Shown here: in pieces, positions 53,020 through 63,890 of the stretch
Position numbering within the stretch: position 1 is the first letter of the stretch
Layout of the letters: each line of letters opens with the position of its first letter
Origin: Phytophthora colocasiae
Taxonomy: Eukaryota > Oomycota > Peronosporomycetes > Peronosporales > Peronosporaceae
Length of the DNA: 64,000 bases
Assembly (NCBI GenBank): GCA_018806915.1
Contig: JAGKQI010000066.1
Coordinates: forward strand, 62,001-126,000
Reading direction: 5' to 3'
Position numbers and translations under genes: made by a program
Notes under the pieces: generated by a model
What the model was told of the DNA's origin: nothing
The model's input: only the letters and a program-made list of their open reading frames with translations
Database searches by the model: none

Positions 53020-53289
53020 AATATATTTGAAGTATATCGCTCGCTCATGAGTTAACTAATTGAAGTGTATTGGCTCGCATCTTGCGTCCACTTGAGTTGA
53101 ACAGTTAAGCGAACGAACGTTTTAACATTGATGACCTGGCGCTGGAAATGGAAAGGCCAAGTTGCAGCTGTTCGTGGGGTCATGACGTTTATGTGGACCT
53201 CGAACGCATCAAGTTGAAGGACTGCAGTCCATTCCTGCATTTCTGTTATATTTGAGCGTCCATGCGCTTCCTATCACTATTTTCTCATT
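53020..53289. other. Shared 3' intergenic region of the convergent paralogs
   Basis: 270 bp between the stop codons of two convergent genes; no gene seen. It must hold both polyadenylation regions. Confidence 0.6.
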
Positions 53290-55955
53290 TCAAATAATCC
53301 CAAGACGCTGCAAAGCGATGAATCCTGCCTGAAACTCACTGAGAGGAGTCCATTTGGCCTGCTTCCAGATCTCAGAGCGGTCCAAACTCGAATCTGAGAG
53401 CGTCAACCTTTCCGTTTGCTCATCTGTACAGTAAAATGTCGATCCGTACACAACTCCGTGCACAAAAGTGAAGACATCACTCGATCTCGGGTCTTCGTCG
53501 TTGTTGAATTCTTCTTCCAGCTTCATTGACATGCTAATTCGGCGTAGAGGGATGTGGCCGCTGCGTCTCAGTCCTCGGATACGGTCGCCATGATTCATTT
53601 GAGCTTCAGAGAAGCCAACAAAGTGAATTGAAACCGAACGACAGTCCTCGGAAAGCACAGCCGAGTATTCGCTGGCAGTCCACCCTCCAATTGTTGATGA
53701 AATGCCACTAGGAAGCACATTCAACGCTCGAAATTTCCCATCTAGCTCCAATGTCATAGGAACAGCAACTGAACCGTCTAAAATCGATAGCACAGAGCGT
53801 ATCGACATGCACGCCGTATGCTCTTCAATAGCGACGTCGAAACAGCCGAACTCGTAGACAAACTGTGCCATGTCCAACAGATTTAGGTCCTCCACATTTT
53901 TATTTTCGCCCGAAGAAACGTCAACCAGTTGCAACGAACCAGGCTCCAGCAGCCACCGCTGGTTCCACAACCTGCTACTCTCCTTGTGTCTGAGCTCGAA
54001 AAGCTGCTGTCTCCAGTGACTTGGCGCAAGTTCCGCCTTACGCCTAACAGCTGACAACACTAAAGCGTAGTCACTCAACGCACCAGACAAAGTCTGGTGG
54101 TCCAACAACAAGGCTGATAATTCCGCCTTCTTCTCTGCAAATGAGGTTGAGTGTACACAATGGACAGCACCTCATCAACGAGTTGGCCCACCGAAGCCAC
54201 TTGGTTTTCAAAAGGCGCTGGTCGCATTTCTCTTGAAATTTCCCGTAGAACATCACTGAAGGTATCGTACACGTGTGAGACCAGCAGCACGAATTCCTCC
54301 TGAACGTGCGTTTCACCCATTGCGCTACATGCAGAACGCACACGTTCCTGCACAGAACGGAGCGAAAATAGTCGCAGAAAGAGATACGCTGTCACTCGAA
54401 GCACAACTCTCTCGATCTGAAGATGCTGTAGCTGTAGCTGCTGCTTCGTGATTCTGTTGCACGACGAACGTGCTGCTGAATAACCCGCTCAGGAACGAGG
54501 ACGTCACGCCTTGGATATTTCCACAGCTGGTCGAAGCCGCTGCTCGAAGCACGGACGCTGCACGTAACCAGTGCGGACGCACGTGCTCATCGACAACGTC
54601 GGGTCCGAATCCGAGGTCACGTAATGAGACATTATGAAGGAAACGCCACAAAATGAGCAATTGCTGGCCCTTCTCTCGGAATCCACACTCACGTGCGGTT
54701 CGACCTCGCTGCCATGATGACTTATCTTGAGCTAAGTCATCGGATCGTTCTGTCCACTCATAAGAATCGAGGCGTGATTTTGCGTCTTTTGTCTCTTCAT
54801 GATGCAGTTTCTGCTGGAGAAAACCTGCCGGAGGCACATTCTGCGTGTCACGTGCACTGAGGCGTTTGTTTTCGTACGGAAACGGTTCTTGCCATTCGGG
54901 AGAATCAATTTCCATGCCATTTGACGTCGCTGGAATTTCGTGAGGCAAATCTCCAGGTAGAGCAGCGAAATTACCATCATTGGCCACTTCAAGTCCTGGG
55001 AGATCGCATCCTGCGTCGCGGGCATTGATCCCCGAGCGCCGGTACGAAATGAGCGAGAACCCAGGCGACTCGTAACGTGCGAGAACTGCTGCGTTGACGT
55101 GACCAGGGTCAGATCTGGAACCTGTGAGCTGAAAGACGTAGACCACCAAGTGGTGCGTCATCTCGCGTTGCGTTCTGGTGACGCTGCTGTCGTAACTGTA
55201 CGCCCACTTGGGGAACCGATGGTTGTTGAGTACGTACAGCACCGCGTTCTTCACGAACAGGTTCAGTCGGAAGATACATGAAGCAAATTAACTCTTACGT
55301 CAAAACTCATTGAACAAACAACTGAAGTGTCAAACCTTTGTCGTCTGCTTGGACTCCCCCTCTCGGTCTCCTCGTATCCACCCCACCTGCTTGGCCTTCC
55401 TGTTTCCCGAAGGCAGGAGAGTGGCTGGTATCGATACTACTTCTCCTGGATGCAGTTTGCGCTCGTTGTTGTTCTCATTATCGTCCTCCTGGAACCGCTG
55501 AACGTCCACCAAGTTGGCTGGCCAGAGTGGCACCACTCTCGACGGCTCGAAGCGAGCGCACACGACCACATTGCCTCGATCTGCAGCAGGAAGCTCCTCC
55601 GCGAAGGTCACCAGCACGTGGATGGAGGAGCCGCAGTAGCAGCGTTGGACGTGTTCGGGACAGCAATGTGGGAAACAGCGTAGGAGCTGGAAGGATTAGA
55701 AAGAGAGACTGTTATTTCTTGGCTGGCGAAACGAAAGCCTTTGGACAGTCAGTACCTTGACGCCGCGTTCCCTGTTACTCCTGAATACTCAACGTCGTAG
55801 GAGGGCCAACGTGTTCAGTTCGATTGTGAGTCCACCGCTTGGACAAAATGGCTCAATGTGGACGCGTCGTACCTGGCGTAGTAGCGACGGAAGAGCGGAT
55901 GGTCGTCTTCACTGCAGCTGATGCGTAAGAAGCGGCAAGCCGTGACTCGAACCAT
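53290..55955 (-). pseudogene. Inverted paralog of the 50519-53019 gene with two frameshifts
   Basis: Exons: 55873-55955, 55756-55780, 55336-55686 and 53290-55248; introns 92, 69 and 87 bp at the same codon positions as in the paralog. It starts MVRVTACRFLRISCSEDD and keeps the Cys-rich block, RFEPSRVVPLWP, and NNHRFPKWAYSYDSSVTRTQREMTHHLVVYV. Exon 4 changes frame at about 54425-54455, in a GCAGCAGCTACAGCTACAGC repeat, and again near 54135. The three pieces (54325-55254, 54075-54404, 53290-54111) align in order with the intact gene. Everything else, including splice sites and the last 270 codons, is preserved. This is therefore either a young pseudogene or a functional gene with two assembly errors. 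Confidence 0.8.
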
Positions 55956-57201
55956 GGGGGAGTCTTACGTGGTGTTGCGGACCTGTATTTGCTGTCCTTT
56001 TGACTGGTTTAATCAGGACAAAATCTGGATGAATTTTGTGCTCGTAGGGGGGACAGAGTGAAGGAGAAGTCACGACGAGATGAGATTCCTCCGGGGGACG
56101 CTTACGCGGAAAAACTGCCATCAGGTCCCACTTGCCTCTAAAAGGCTGCACAAGGAGCTCTATAGGTGGCATATCGGTCGGAAGATGCCGTTGGCTCAGC
56201 GACCTGCTGGCCTGCAAAGTGCGAGTTCGGCACTCGCTCTAAAAGTCATTGGCTAATTTTGTTTCAATTGCTGGTTGTATGTAGTGACATCGCTTGTATA
56301 GTACTATTTGTTGAGGCAGAATACAGGAAAACTACACGTGCTATGCACCGAAAGAGCACCTCGACTTCTTTGGTATATGCAACAGCTCAGCTCTCTACCG
56401 GACACTCCAGTACTCTCCACTGGAGAAGTCTCCAGTAGGGAACAAACTGCTGGGCTGTAGCGCTCATCTGGACTGCAACCTCCTGTTTGTCTCGTTACCA
56501 ACTTGCTCCTTTCTCAGTGCAGATGCAAACATTTTTCTTCACGAGAAGGAAGCACCTCGGTGACATGCAAGACTGTCCGTTTAACCTTTTATTAGCAGTG
56601 AGCCGTTGTTTCTTCCGTCGAATCACTGAATAACTTATGACGCGTATACTGTCGTGAGTTTCAACGCCCAAGTCGCGGTTAGGAGCAAAGGGCTTCGTAG
56701 AGGAATTGCACGGTCGTGGTCTTTGCCGGACACAAACTGTTTCGCAATAAAATTATTGCAATTTCCCACTTATTGAGAATGACATACAATTGACACAATT
56801 TGATTGCGTCAATATCAACATAATTATCACTACTTTATTAGGCGTACGTAACACGGTTACAATGAACTGAATGGAAACAAAATGCACGTAGATAAATCGA
56901 CCCACTCTCACTACGCAACACTTATTAGAGTCAACTATCCGCCGACATGTAGCGCAACAGTCATAGTTGTCTCTGGGTGAGTGAATTTTTCGGATAAATA
57001 AAACATATGGACTTTGGTCTGTTACGTACAATCTGACTCGATTAAGTTCGAAATTGAAAGAAGGTAACAACGGTTGGTTCTAAAGGCTTCGTTTGGCTGA
57101 TGCAACACGAGTACGAACGACAGTGTATTTCTACTCTGTCAGATTTAATTTCGTCGCAGATCACTCTCTGAATCCAAGTTTTCCCCTCGCTACACTCAAT
57201 C
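55956..57201. other. Intergenic, no gene recognised
   Basis: Upstream region of the inverted paralog, then AT-rich sequence. A short perfect hairpin ACTGGAGA-ag-TCTCCAGT lies at 56419-56436. Several ORFs of 60-110 codons (for example 55909-56217 minus) lack recognisable domains. Confidence 0.55.
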
Positions 57202-58158
57202 ATGGCATCCAGCAAGGACACTCCAGCTTCGCCTCCCTCAACCCAGCACAATTCTCCCGCTTCATCCACTCTTCGTCCCGGTCGCAAGCTTGATGCTGCG
57301 TGAAATAAGGTCGACATTGACCCACAGGGAGGCGTATGGTGCAAGAAATGCAAGGCGCTGCTTCAAACTACCGGCCGCAACCACGTTGAGCGCATCAAGC
57401 ACCACCTGGCAAAGCGTTGCACCGCTAAAAGAACCACTACCCTGATTACGGACACGTATCGACCCCGAATTAAGTCCGAGCGGACCAAGAAGTTTCAAGA
57501 ACAGTTGGCGTGGTGGGTGTACCGCACTGGGATGGCCTTCTACAAGACCGGTCACAGCAGCTTATTGGATGCCCTGCGACTGATGAATCCTGGTGTTGAA
57601 GTGCCAAGTGCTGACTAGCTGTCAACGACACTACTGGATAAGGCGTACACGAAGTCACTGAGAGCCATTGAAAAATCTCTCTCAGGAAAAGTGGCTACGC
57701 TCATTACGGACGCTTGGACGGATATTAACGGCCAACCTGCGATGAATTACGTGGTCGTGTGCGGTGAAAACACCCACTCTCTGGAGTCCGTGTACACTGG
57801 TGCACAAGCACATGATGCCGAGTATCTTGCCATTGACATTGAACGTGTCATCACCAAGTACTCCTTTCACAAAATTGTTGCTCTGGTAACGGACAACACG
57901 CGTGTCAATCAAGCGACCTGGAAAGCCCTTAAAGCCAAGTTTCCCAAGACCTTCTTTCACGGGTGCGTATGCCACACGATGCATCTTTTGGTGAAAAACA
58001 TCGTGGTGAAGCTCAAGTGGGTCTCAACGCTTCACGATGGGTGCAAGCAGCTGGTTGCGTTTTTCAGGAACCATCACAAGATGTTGTGGTGGAGCGGATC
58101 TGGCCAAAATCTGGTTGAGGCCGATCGCGATCGCCACTTGCGCCCAGACACCGACTAA
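57202..58158 (+). pseudogene. hAT transposase, 5' part, with two nonsense codons
   Basis: A single frame from the ATG at 57202 contains a BED-type zinc finger (GGVWCKKCKALLQTTGRNHVERIKHHL) and then the DUF659-like start of the hAT catalytic region: ITDAWTDINGQPAMNYVVV, ALVTDNTRVNQATW, FFHGCVCHTMHLLVKNI. A TGA near 57301 and a TAG near 57616 interrupt it. After about 58100 similarity to hAT ends, so the dimerisation domain and the right end are missing. I found no terminal inverted repeats around it, and it is not obviously the parent of the MITE at 29008. Confidence 0.82.
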
Positions 58159-59597
58159 CGGAGGGGGTCCCCCGATGATCCGTGATCTTGTTGCGTGTAG
58201 TGTTCACCTTGTGTACCCGTCGGTAGGCGGGTTACGCTCTTCCAGGTAACTTCTGAAGATGTCTTGGGACGAGAAGAATGTCTTGGGTGACGCAGGGGTA
58301 GTGAGATAGCGTGGGAATACTTCACTCTACCTCGAAGGGGTTGATCCGGGTCACAGGCGAGTTCTCGAGCCTTGATCCGGTCGCCTGGTCTTCGATCCAG
58401 GTCTTCCAAAGGTCCAATGTTGGGGATCTGATCCCTTCCTTTACGATGCTTGCCGCTTCCTATAGCGGGTGTCTTGATGGGTTGAGAGTCGACGAGATCG
58501 TCAGGCCAAGCAGCCAATTCCTTCCGATCCGTAGTTCGCACGTAAAGGATAGATCACTAGATAGGGTAAAACTGGCCAATGTATTATCCAGAATTAACCT
58601 CTATGCTAGATCTCTTCTCCTTACCTTCTTGATGCTGGTGGGCCAATGTTATTCCCGGTTCCAGTCTTGGATGAAGGCACTTGTGAGGTCCAGAGCAAAT
58701 TCGATTCTGTTTATGATTATTCCTATGTCTACTGTCCCATCCTCATCCGCTATCCTACGATTACCTGACATCCGGCTACACAGCTGCCCCTCCGATCTTC
58801 GATCTCGATCTCACCTAACCCCTGATCGCGATCTCGATCTACCGATCTACCGATCTGCCGATCTGTCGATCTGTCGATCTGCTGATCTGTCGATCTGTCG
58901 ATCTGCCGATCTCGATCAGCCGATCTGTCGATCTGTCGATCAACCATCTCGATCATCGATCTTGGTCCACCGTCTTGAACACTGATCTCGATCAGCAACC
59001 TTCATACTTGATCTCGCGTGCCTGTGTCGTCGACATACCAGATCTTGATCTTCCTGGACTTGACCACCGCTCCCCATGCGACCAACGCTGCCATCATGCC
59101 CCCTCGGCAGCATCTCACGGTTATGTTGTCACCGGCCCACCATAGATCGCACCGGTCCCGACCCTCTGCTGCCTTGATCTCCTTCTCATGCGGCCTCAGG
59201 CAAGGCGCCCTTTTCTCCTCCGACCCTAAGCCGCTACGCGGGACCGTACGGCGGTTTCTCCAATCACTTAGTCTCACTCGACCAAGACGCCATCCATTCA
59301 TCGCTGGCGAGATCGAGACGAACATCGATCTGGATCCATTCGTCAGCCATCGTTCGCGCAATCTGGGGTCATCAACTGACATCTTGCTTCGCCAGAGGCC
59401 CCTGTCGCTTGATCCGACTCTCTCTGGGCCTGACGTTGCCTTTTCTCGGATTTCTTATTCGCGCTTCACCACATCCGCCCCAGCCTGCAAGTTGGTCCGT
59501 CTCGGTCCACTTCAGGTCTCATTCTCAATCTTCAGCCCAAGGCACAAGTCACCCCGACAACACTTCGACCACCATCAACGGATCCCTTCCAGTCTCC
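58159..59597. other. Upstream region with GATC-rich sequence, no clear gene
   Basis: It begins with the palindrome GGGGGTCCCCC (58165-58175). GATC and CGATC words are unusually frequent throughout and culminate in the array listed next. A 200-codon frame (59018-59617) shows no known domain. Confidence 0.5.
58785..58960. repeat. CGATCTGT/CGATCTGC 8-bp tandem array
   Basis: About twenty degenerate units of CGATCT followed by two variable bases, interrupted by CGATCTCGATC units. The minus strand can be read as a DRQIDRS repeat, but that is a consequence of the array. Confidence 0.88.
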
Positions 59598-61568
59598 ATG
59601 AGCCAGCAAGGAAGTGATCCCGGGAGCGATTATTTGCCTACACCTCCCGATTCCCCAAGATCTCCTGACGGTCCGCCATCTCCCCATTCCGACATCTCGC
59701 AACGTTCGTCGGGTCCGGCTCCAAACCACGCGCGCACGCTCTCATCCGATGAGGCTGGGCCGATGCCGGGCAGTCCAGGGCGGGATCGCCTGGTGCGCGA
59801 ACGTGATCAGCTAAGTCGTGAAGCCATGGAACTTCGGGCGCATGTCGACGCCATGGAGCGGTTCCGGGCAGACCAGCAGGGCGAGATTGCGCGTCTGGAG
59901 CGCGAGATCGCTGATCTCGCGGAGGAAGCCTCTGATCTCGATGGATTGCGTATGCAGGTTCACCAGCTCCGATCGGAACGCGACGAGTTCGCGCGGCGTC
60001 TCAACTCTGCCCAGGCAGATCTAGATCGAGCTACAGAGGACCGAGATCGTTTGACTGAAGAGGTGGAACAAGCCACTAACGAGATCCAGGATCTCCAGGC
60101 GGAAGCCCGGATCCATGCTTGCGATCTGGCTGAGGCGAAGCAAGACTCCGTCACTGCCAAGGCCAGCTACAACCGGATCTCGGCTGATCTTGCACATCTC
60201 CAACTGGATTCCAGCCCCACGCCTTCGACAGGGGCTCCCACCCGATTGGCCCTGGCTGAGCGAGATCGAGCCTTGGCGGACTCCGCCCGAGCGATCGCTT
60301 CCCTGACCAGTATCGCTGCTGAACGTGACCTAGCCACCGATCAACTCGCCCACGCTAACTCCGAACTGAACCGAGTCACTTCGGAGCGGGATCGCCTACT
60401 CGTGGAACGAGACCAAGCGTTCGCAGATCGCGACAGAGCCCAGACGGATCTCAGCACCGAGCGACAGCGATCCACTCGTCTAGGTACGCATATAGTCTAG
60501 ATCCCCCTCCACCTGACCATGATCACTCATATTCTGTTTGTCGTAGAGGACGATCTGATCGGTACCCATGCCGAAGTGCAGGAGTTAGAAGCGAGTCTTC
60601 AAGCACTGCAGGAGAACTACGATCAAGCGGAAGATAACATATCGGCGACTACCAACGTCCTGACCGAAATGGTGTCTCGGCTCCGCGCTGCTCAAGATGA
60701 ACGGGGGGTCAAACGTGCTCTCAGTCCGCCCCCATCTCCTGCTACATCGCCCCCGCACAAGACCTCGCGGACGGAGCCTCCCCCGACCGATCACGACGCG
60801 GCCCCACCTGATGTTCCCGCTGGAGACCAACCCGGTGGCCAGGCCCAGGCGACCGAGCTCGAAGAAAAGCACGAGGAAGGCCCAGACCCCTTCGATCTGG
60901 GTCCTGAACCCGCGATCCCGGCTGGGCCGGATGCGGAGGAAGCAGATCGCACCCAGGCCACCTCGCAAGTGACCGTGGAAGCACCTTCCCCGAAGAAGAG
61001 TGGCTCGGATCGGTCCAAACGCAAAACCGATCCGGAGCATGACGAAGACGAAGAGGATTCTGGCGCTGGATCCGACGACGCTCTTCGGGCTACGATACTC
61101 CGATCGCTGTCGTGGCACCGCCGGCATGAAAATCCTCCTCCAGCATCCGGTGATCAAGGGGGGTCTGCTCCTTCGACGCCTCCGGCGCAGCCGACACCTC
61201 CGGGCGGCAGTTCCCCACAGACTCCGATCACTTCTCCTCAGGGGTCCCCGAAGGGTAGTCCAGCTGGCGGGAGCCCTCCCGGTGGGGGATCTCCGGGTGG
61301 CGGCTCTCCCGGCGGCTCGCCGCGCCCCCAGCTGCACCCTCCTCTGTTCGCGATCAGCTCGTCTATTCCCGGGTATGCGAACGTCCGGCAGTTTGCGGCT
61401 GGTGATGTCTTCCCGTGGGATCCGATGTTCGTCGGAACTTTGGCGATCGTCGGTATGATCCTCTCCACATTGTCCAAGAGGCTGCTGCTACCTCCCGGAT
61501 TCCTTTACCCAGCGAGATCACCGGCTAATCGCCCTTCCCGAGCCGGGGTCTGCAGCAGGGCTGCGTAG
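59598..61568 (+). CDS. Coiled-coil and Pro/Ser-rich protein of unknown function, two exons
   Basis: Exon 1 is 59598-60483, a 63-bp intron is 60484-60546 (GTACGC..GTAG), exon 2 is 60547-61568. Start MSQQGSDPGSDYL. Residues about 1-70 are Pro/Ser-rich. Residues about 75-330 form a long coiled coil rich in RDR and ERD units (LVRERDQLSREAMELRAHVDAMERF) that continues across the splice. Next is a basic/acidic disordered region (KRALSPPPSPATSPPHK, DEDEEDSGAGSDD) and a Gly/Ser/Pro repeat (GGSPPGGGSPGGGSPGGSP). The protein ends in a hydrophobic segment (FVGTLAIVGMILSTL). The stop is 1 bp before a probable LTR, so the natural end may be cut off. A gag-like protein of a retroelement is possible; I do not recognise a family. 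Confidence 0.6.
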
Positions 61569-61569
61569 G

Positions 61570-61962
61570 TGTGCACGGCACAGAGGAAGTTGGGTTGACT
61601 CGTAGAGTCCTGCTTGCAAGGCACTAGCCTTCGGTTCTATACAAGAACCAAGTAGTCCACTAAATACGGGACTCTCACAATCAGTGTCCCTATAATAAAG
61701 GAACTAACACTAATTATGTAAAATGCAAACTGATTTTTATTTATTTTATTGCCCTAATCCTGAATGTAACGGATTTAGTATCTAACATACTAAATCCTAA
61801 TCAAATGTAATGTGTGGCTCTGAGCTAACAGCCAGCAACTGGCTACATATGTGACGTGTGAGAAACACTATGTGTTGTACACGGATCTGTGACTTGTGAC
61901 CTGGATGGTGTATACCACACCTATTGTAGCCAAGGCGCGCAGCGCCGTGTAACCCGTTACAC
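61570..61962 (-). repeat. 3' LTR of a minus-strand gypsy element (left boundary uncertain)
   Basis: The right end is firm: on the minus strand the purine tract GGGGGAGGG is followed by TGTAACGGGTTACACGG. The left end is taken as TGTGCACGGCAC at 61570 (giving ..GTGCACA on the minus strand); 61765 (TGTAACGG) is an alternative. No second LTR lies inside the window to prove it. Confidence 0.6.
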
Positions 61963-62250
61963 CCTCCCCCGCAAACCGTGGATACGGAGTATCTACAACT
62001 GTAGACATAACTGCCTTGTCAAGGCCTGTCACCGGCAACTTTCCGATAAAAGAAATCTCTCAACGAGAGTGCGCGGAGTGCGCTGGCTCAACGAGCACAT
62101 TCTCCAATTCTCCCCAGCGAGCCAACCGCTCCTGAGGTGTCCAGTGACCAGGCGTCTACGCCCCAGCGCCTCAGCGCTTTCCGGTCCTGAGCCCTCGGCT
62201 CCTCTCACGCCCTCCGATTCCGGAGTATTTCGCGGCGTCTCGCCTTCGCT

Positions 62251-63890
62251 ATGGAGCGATGTTTAAGGCCAGCCCGACGTCAAGTGGTAGCGGTGGCTCA
62301 CCCTTCGAGTACACGACAGCGTCGCCGAGCGCGCGACCCACGTCGCTCTCCTACAGAGGAAGGCGAGGTCGGAGTGGACTACGAGGAGTCCGAACAGGGC
62401 GATGCCCATGCGTCTCCTGCTCCTGCGAGCCCTCGGACGACCCGATCTGAGCTGCGCTCTCCACGCGATCCGCGTCGGTACTCAATTCCTCGGCAGCTGC
62501 GGCAGCCCAATCCGTTCCCGGAGGGACCTTCGAGCCTCGTGCTCAACGCGTTTGCGCAACGCACCACCGCTTCCTGCTCGCGATGAGCCAGAGTCACTCA
62601 AGGGAGTCGAAGACGCGATCACCAACCCTCTGGATGAGGCACAGGAGGCTTCCTGAGCGGTGCTCCAGAGTCACGTCGACCGGTCCAACGGGACATCGTG
62701 GGGACTTCGTCGCGGCGCGACTACGGCTTCGAGCCTCGCGACCCTGCCGAGCAGGTGAAGCAGTTGATGGCGCAGCCAAACCTGCATGGTTACGCCATAG
62801 GCAATCCTCCACGTACGGTGGCTGAGACTCCAGCAGCGCCAGGGGCTCCATGAGCGTTTCCTGACCCCGCAGGTGTGCACACTCGCCGAGTATCGGCAAC
62901 GCTTAGATAAGCAACGGCGACGGGAGTCTGTGCCTCAGATGAGGACTTATCCACTCCTGCTCCAAACCGGAGAGACCACCCGGGACTACATGGTCCATGT
63001 GGCCACCTGGGCCGAGGCTTCACGGAAGCTCGCGTCGTTTGACCGGCTCATGGAGAGCTGCGCCGAGGTGGACGTCCGCCTCGCCCGAGGTCTACTCTTC
63101 CAGTATGCGAAGATACGCGTGCGGCCCGGCCGCTTTCCTCGTCACACGACGGCAGTGGCTCCCGCCTCTCAGGCCACTATCCCTGCTTCGCAGGATGCTC
63201 CTTCAGTCTCCGAGGGAGACTCGCTGGCTGTGCCAGCCACGGACCAGAGCCTGAGCTCGGCTGCTAGTCCGTCAGCTTCTCACACTAGTGGTGAGAAGCG
63301 GGTGTCGACCGAGTGGTCGACCTCGATCCCTTCGGGCGCCCCCGATCTTCGCGATCAAAAGCGTCCACGACGTCAGGGCAGTCCTGCCTCAGGGACCCTT
63401 CAAACTCCCACGAGTTTTAGGAATGAGGATATCCACGCCACTTCACCAGATACTGGTTTTGACTACGGTGGCGACGCCGCGCCATCAGGCGCTCCACGTG
63501 GTAGTGGGGAGTCCCCTGCTCATCGAGCAACGGCGGAGGAGGCCGATTCGCTGCGGAACGCCGTACTCGATGAGTGTGACGAGCGCTATTTGTCGCATCG
63601 CGCCTGGTACCAACTCGATCACTCGATCGGTACTCTCCGGAGTCAGACTCAGTCCCTTCAAGGGAACGTCGAGAGTGTTTGGCATTCGCATGCCCGTCTC
63701 GCTCATGACATGGAGGAGATTGAAAGCCGGATGGCTTGGCTCGAAGGTCCTCAGTCTGACTGCTCGCCTGCACCAGCAGGAGCTTCCAGCTCGCTGAGTT
63801 GCGAGGTCAGGTGACGTTGCTGCTGCAGATGACGCAGCCTGGGCACGTGTCGTCGGTGCCAGCGCCTCCGCGCTCACCCCGCGGGGTCCC
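62251..63890 (+). pseudogene. Gag-like reading frame antisense to the gypsy element, frameshifted
   Basis: Pieces in different plus-strand frames read like one protein: an acidic Pro-rich start (62251-62586), then ESLKGVEDAITNPLDEAQEAS (to 62656). Next are DYGFEPRDPAEQVKQLMAQPNLHGYAIGNP (about 62720-62810), LHERFLTPQVCTLAEYRQRL, and the long frame 62873-63814 with a Ser/Pro/Ala-rich middle and a coiled-coil end (SHRAWYQLDHSIGTLRSQTQSLQGNVESVWHSHARL). After a shift come VTLLLQMTQPGHVSSVPAPPRSP (to about 63890). Frame changes lie near 62575, 62655, 62840 and 63800. It overlaps the chromodomain and linker on the other strand. No zinc knuckle is seen. Identity as gag is inference from composition only. 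Confidence 0.4.

Noticed and set aside
55909..56217. 102-codon minus ORF upstream of the paralog gene
   Set aside because: Overlaps exon 1 of the four-exon gene in another frame and shows no conserved feature.
58750..58998. Minus-strand ORF with DRQIDRS repeats
   Set aside because: Translation of the CGATCTGT array.
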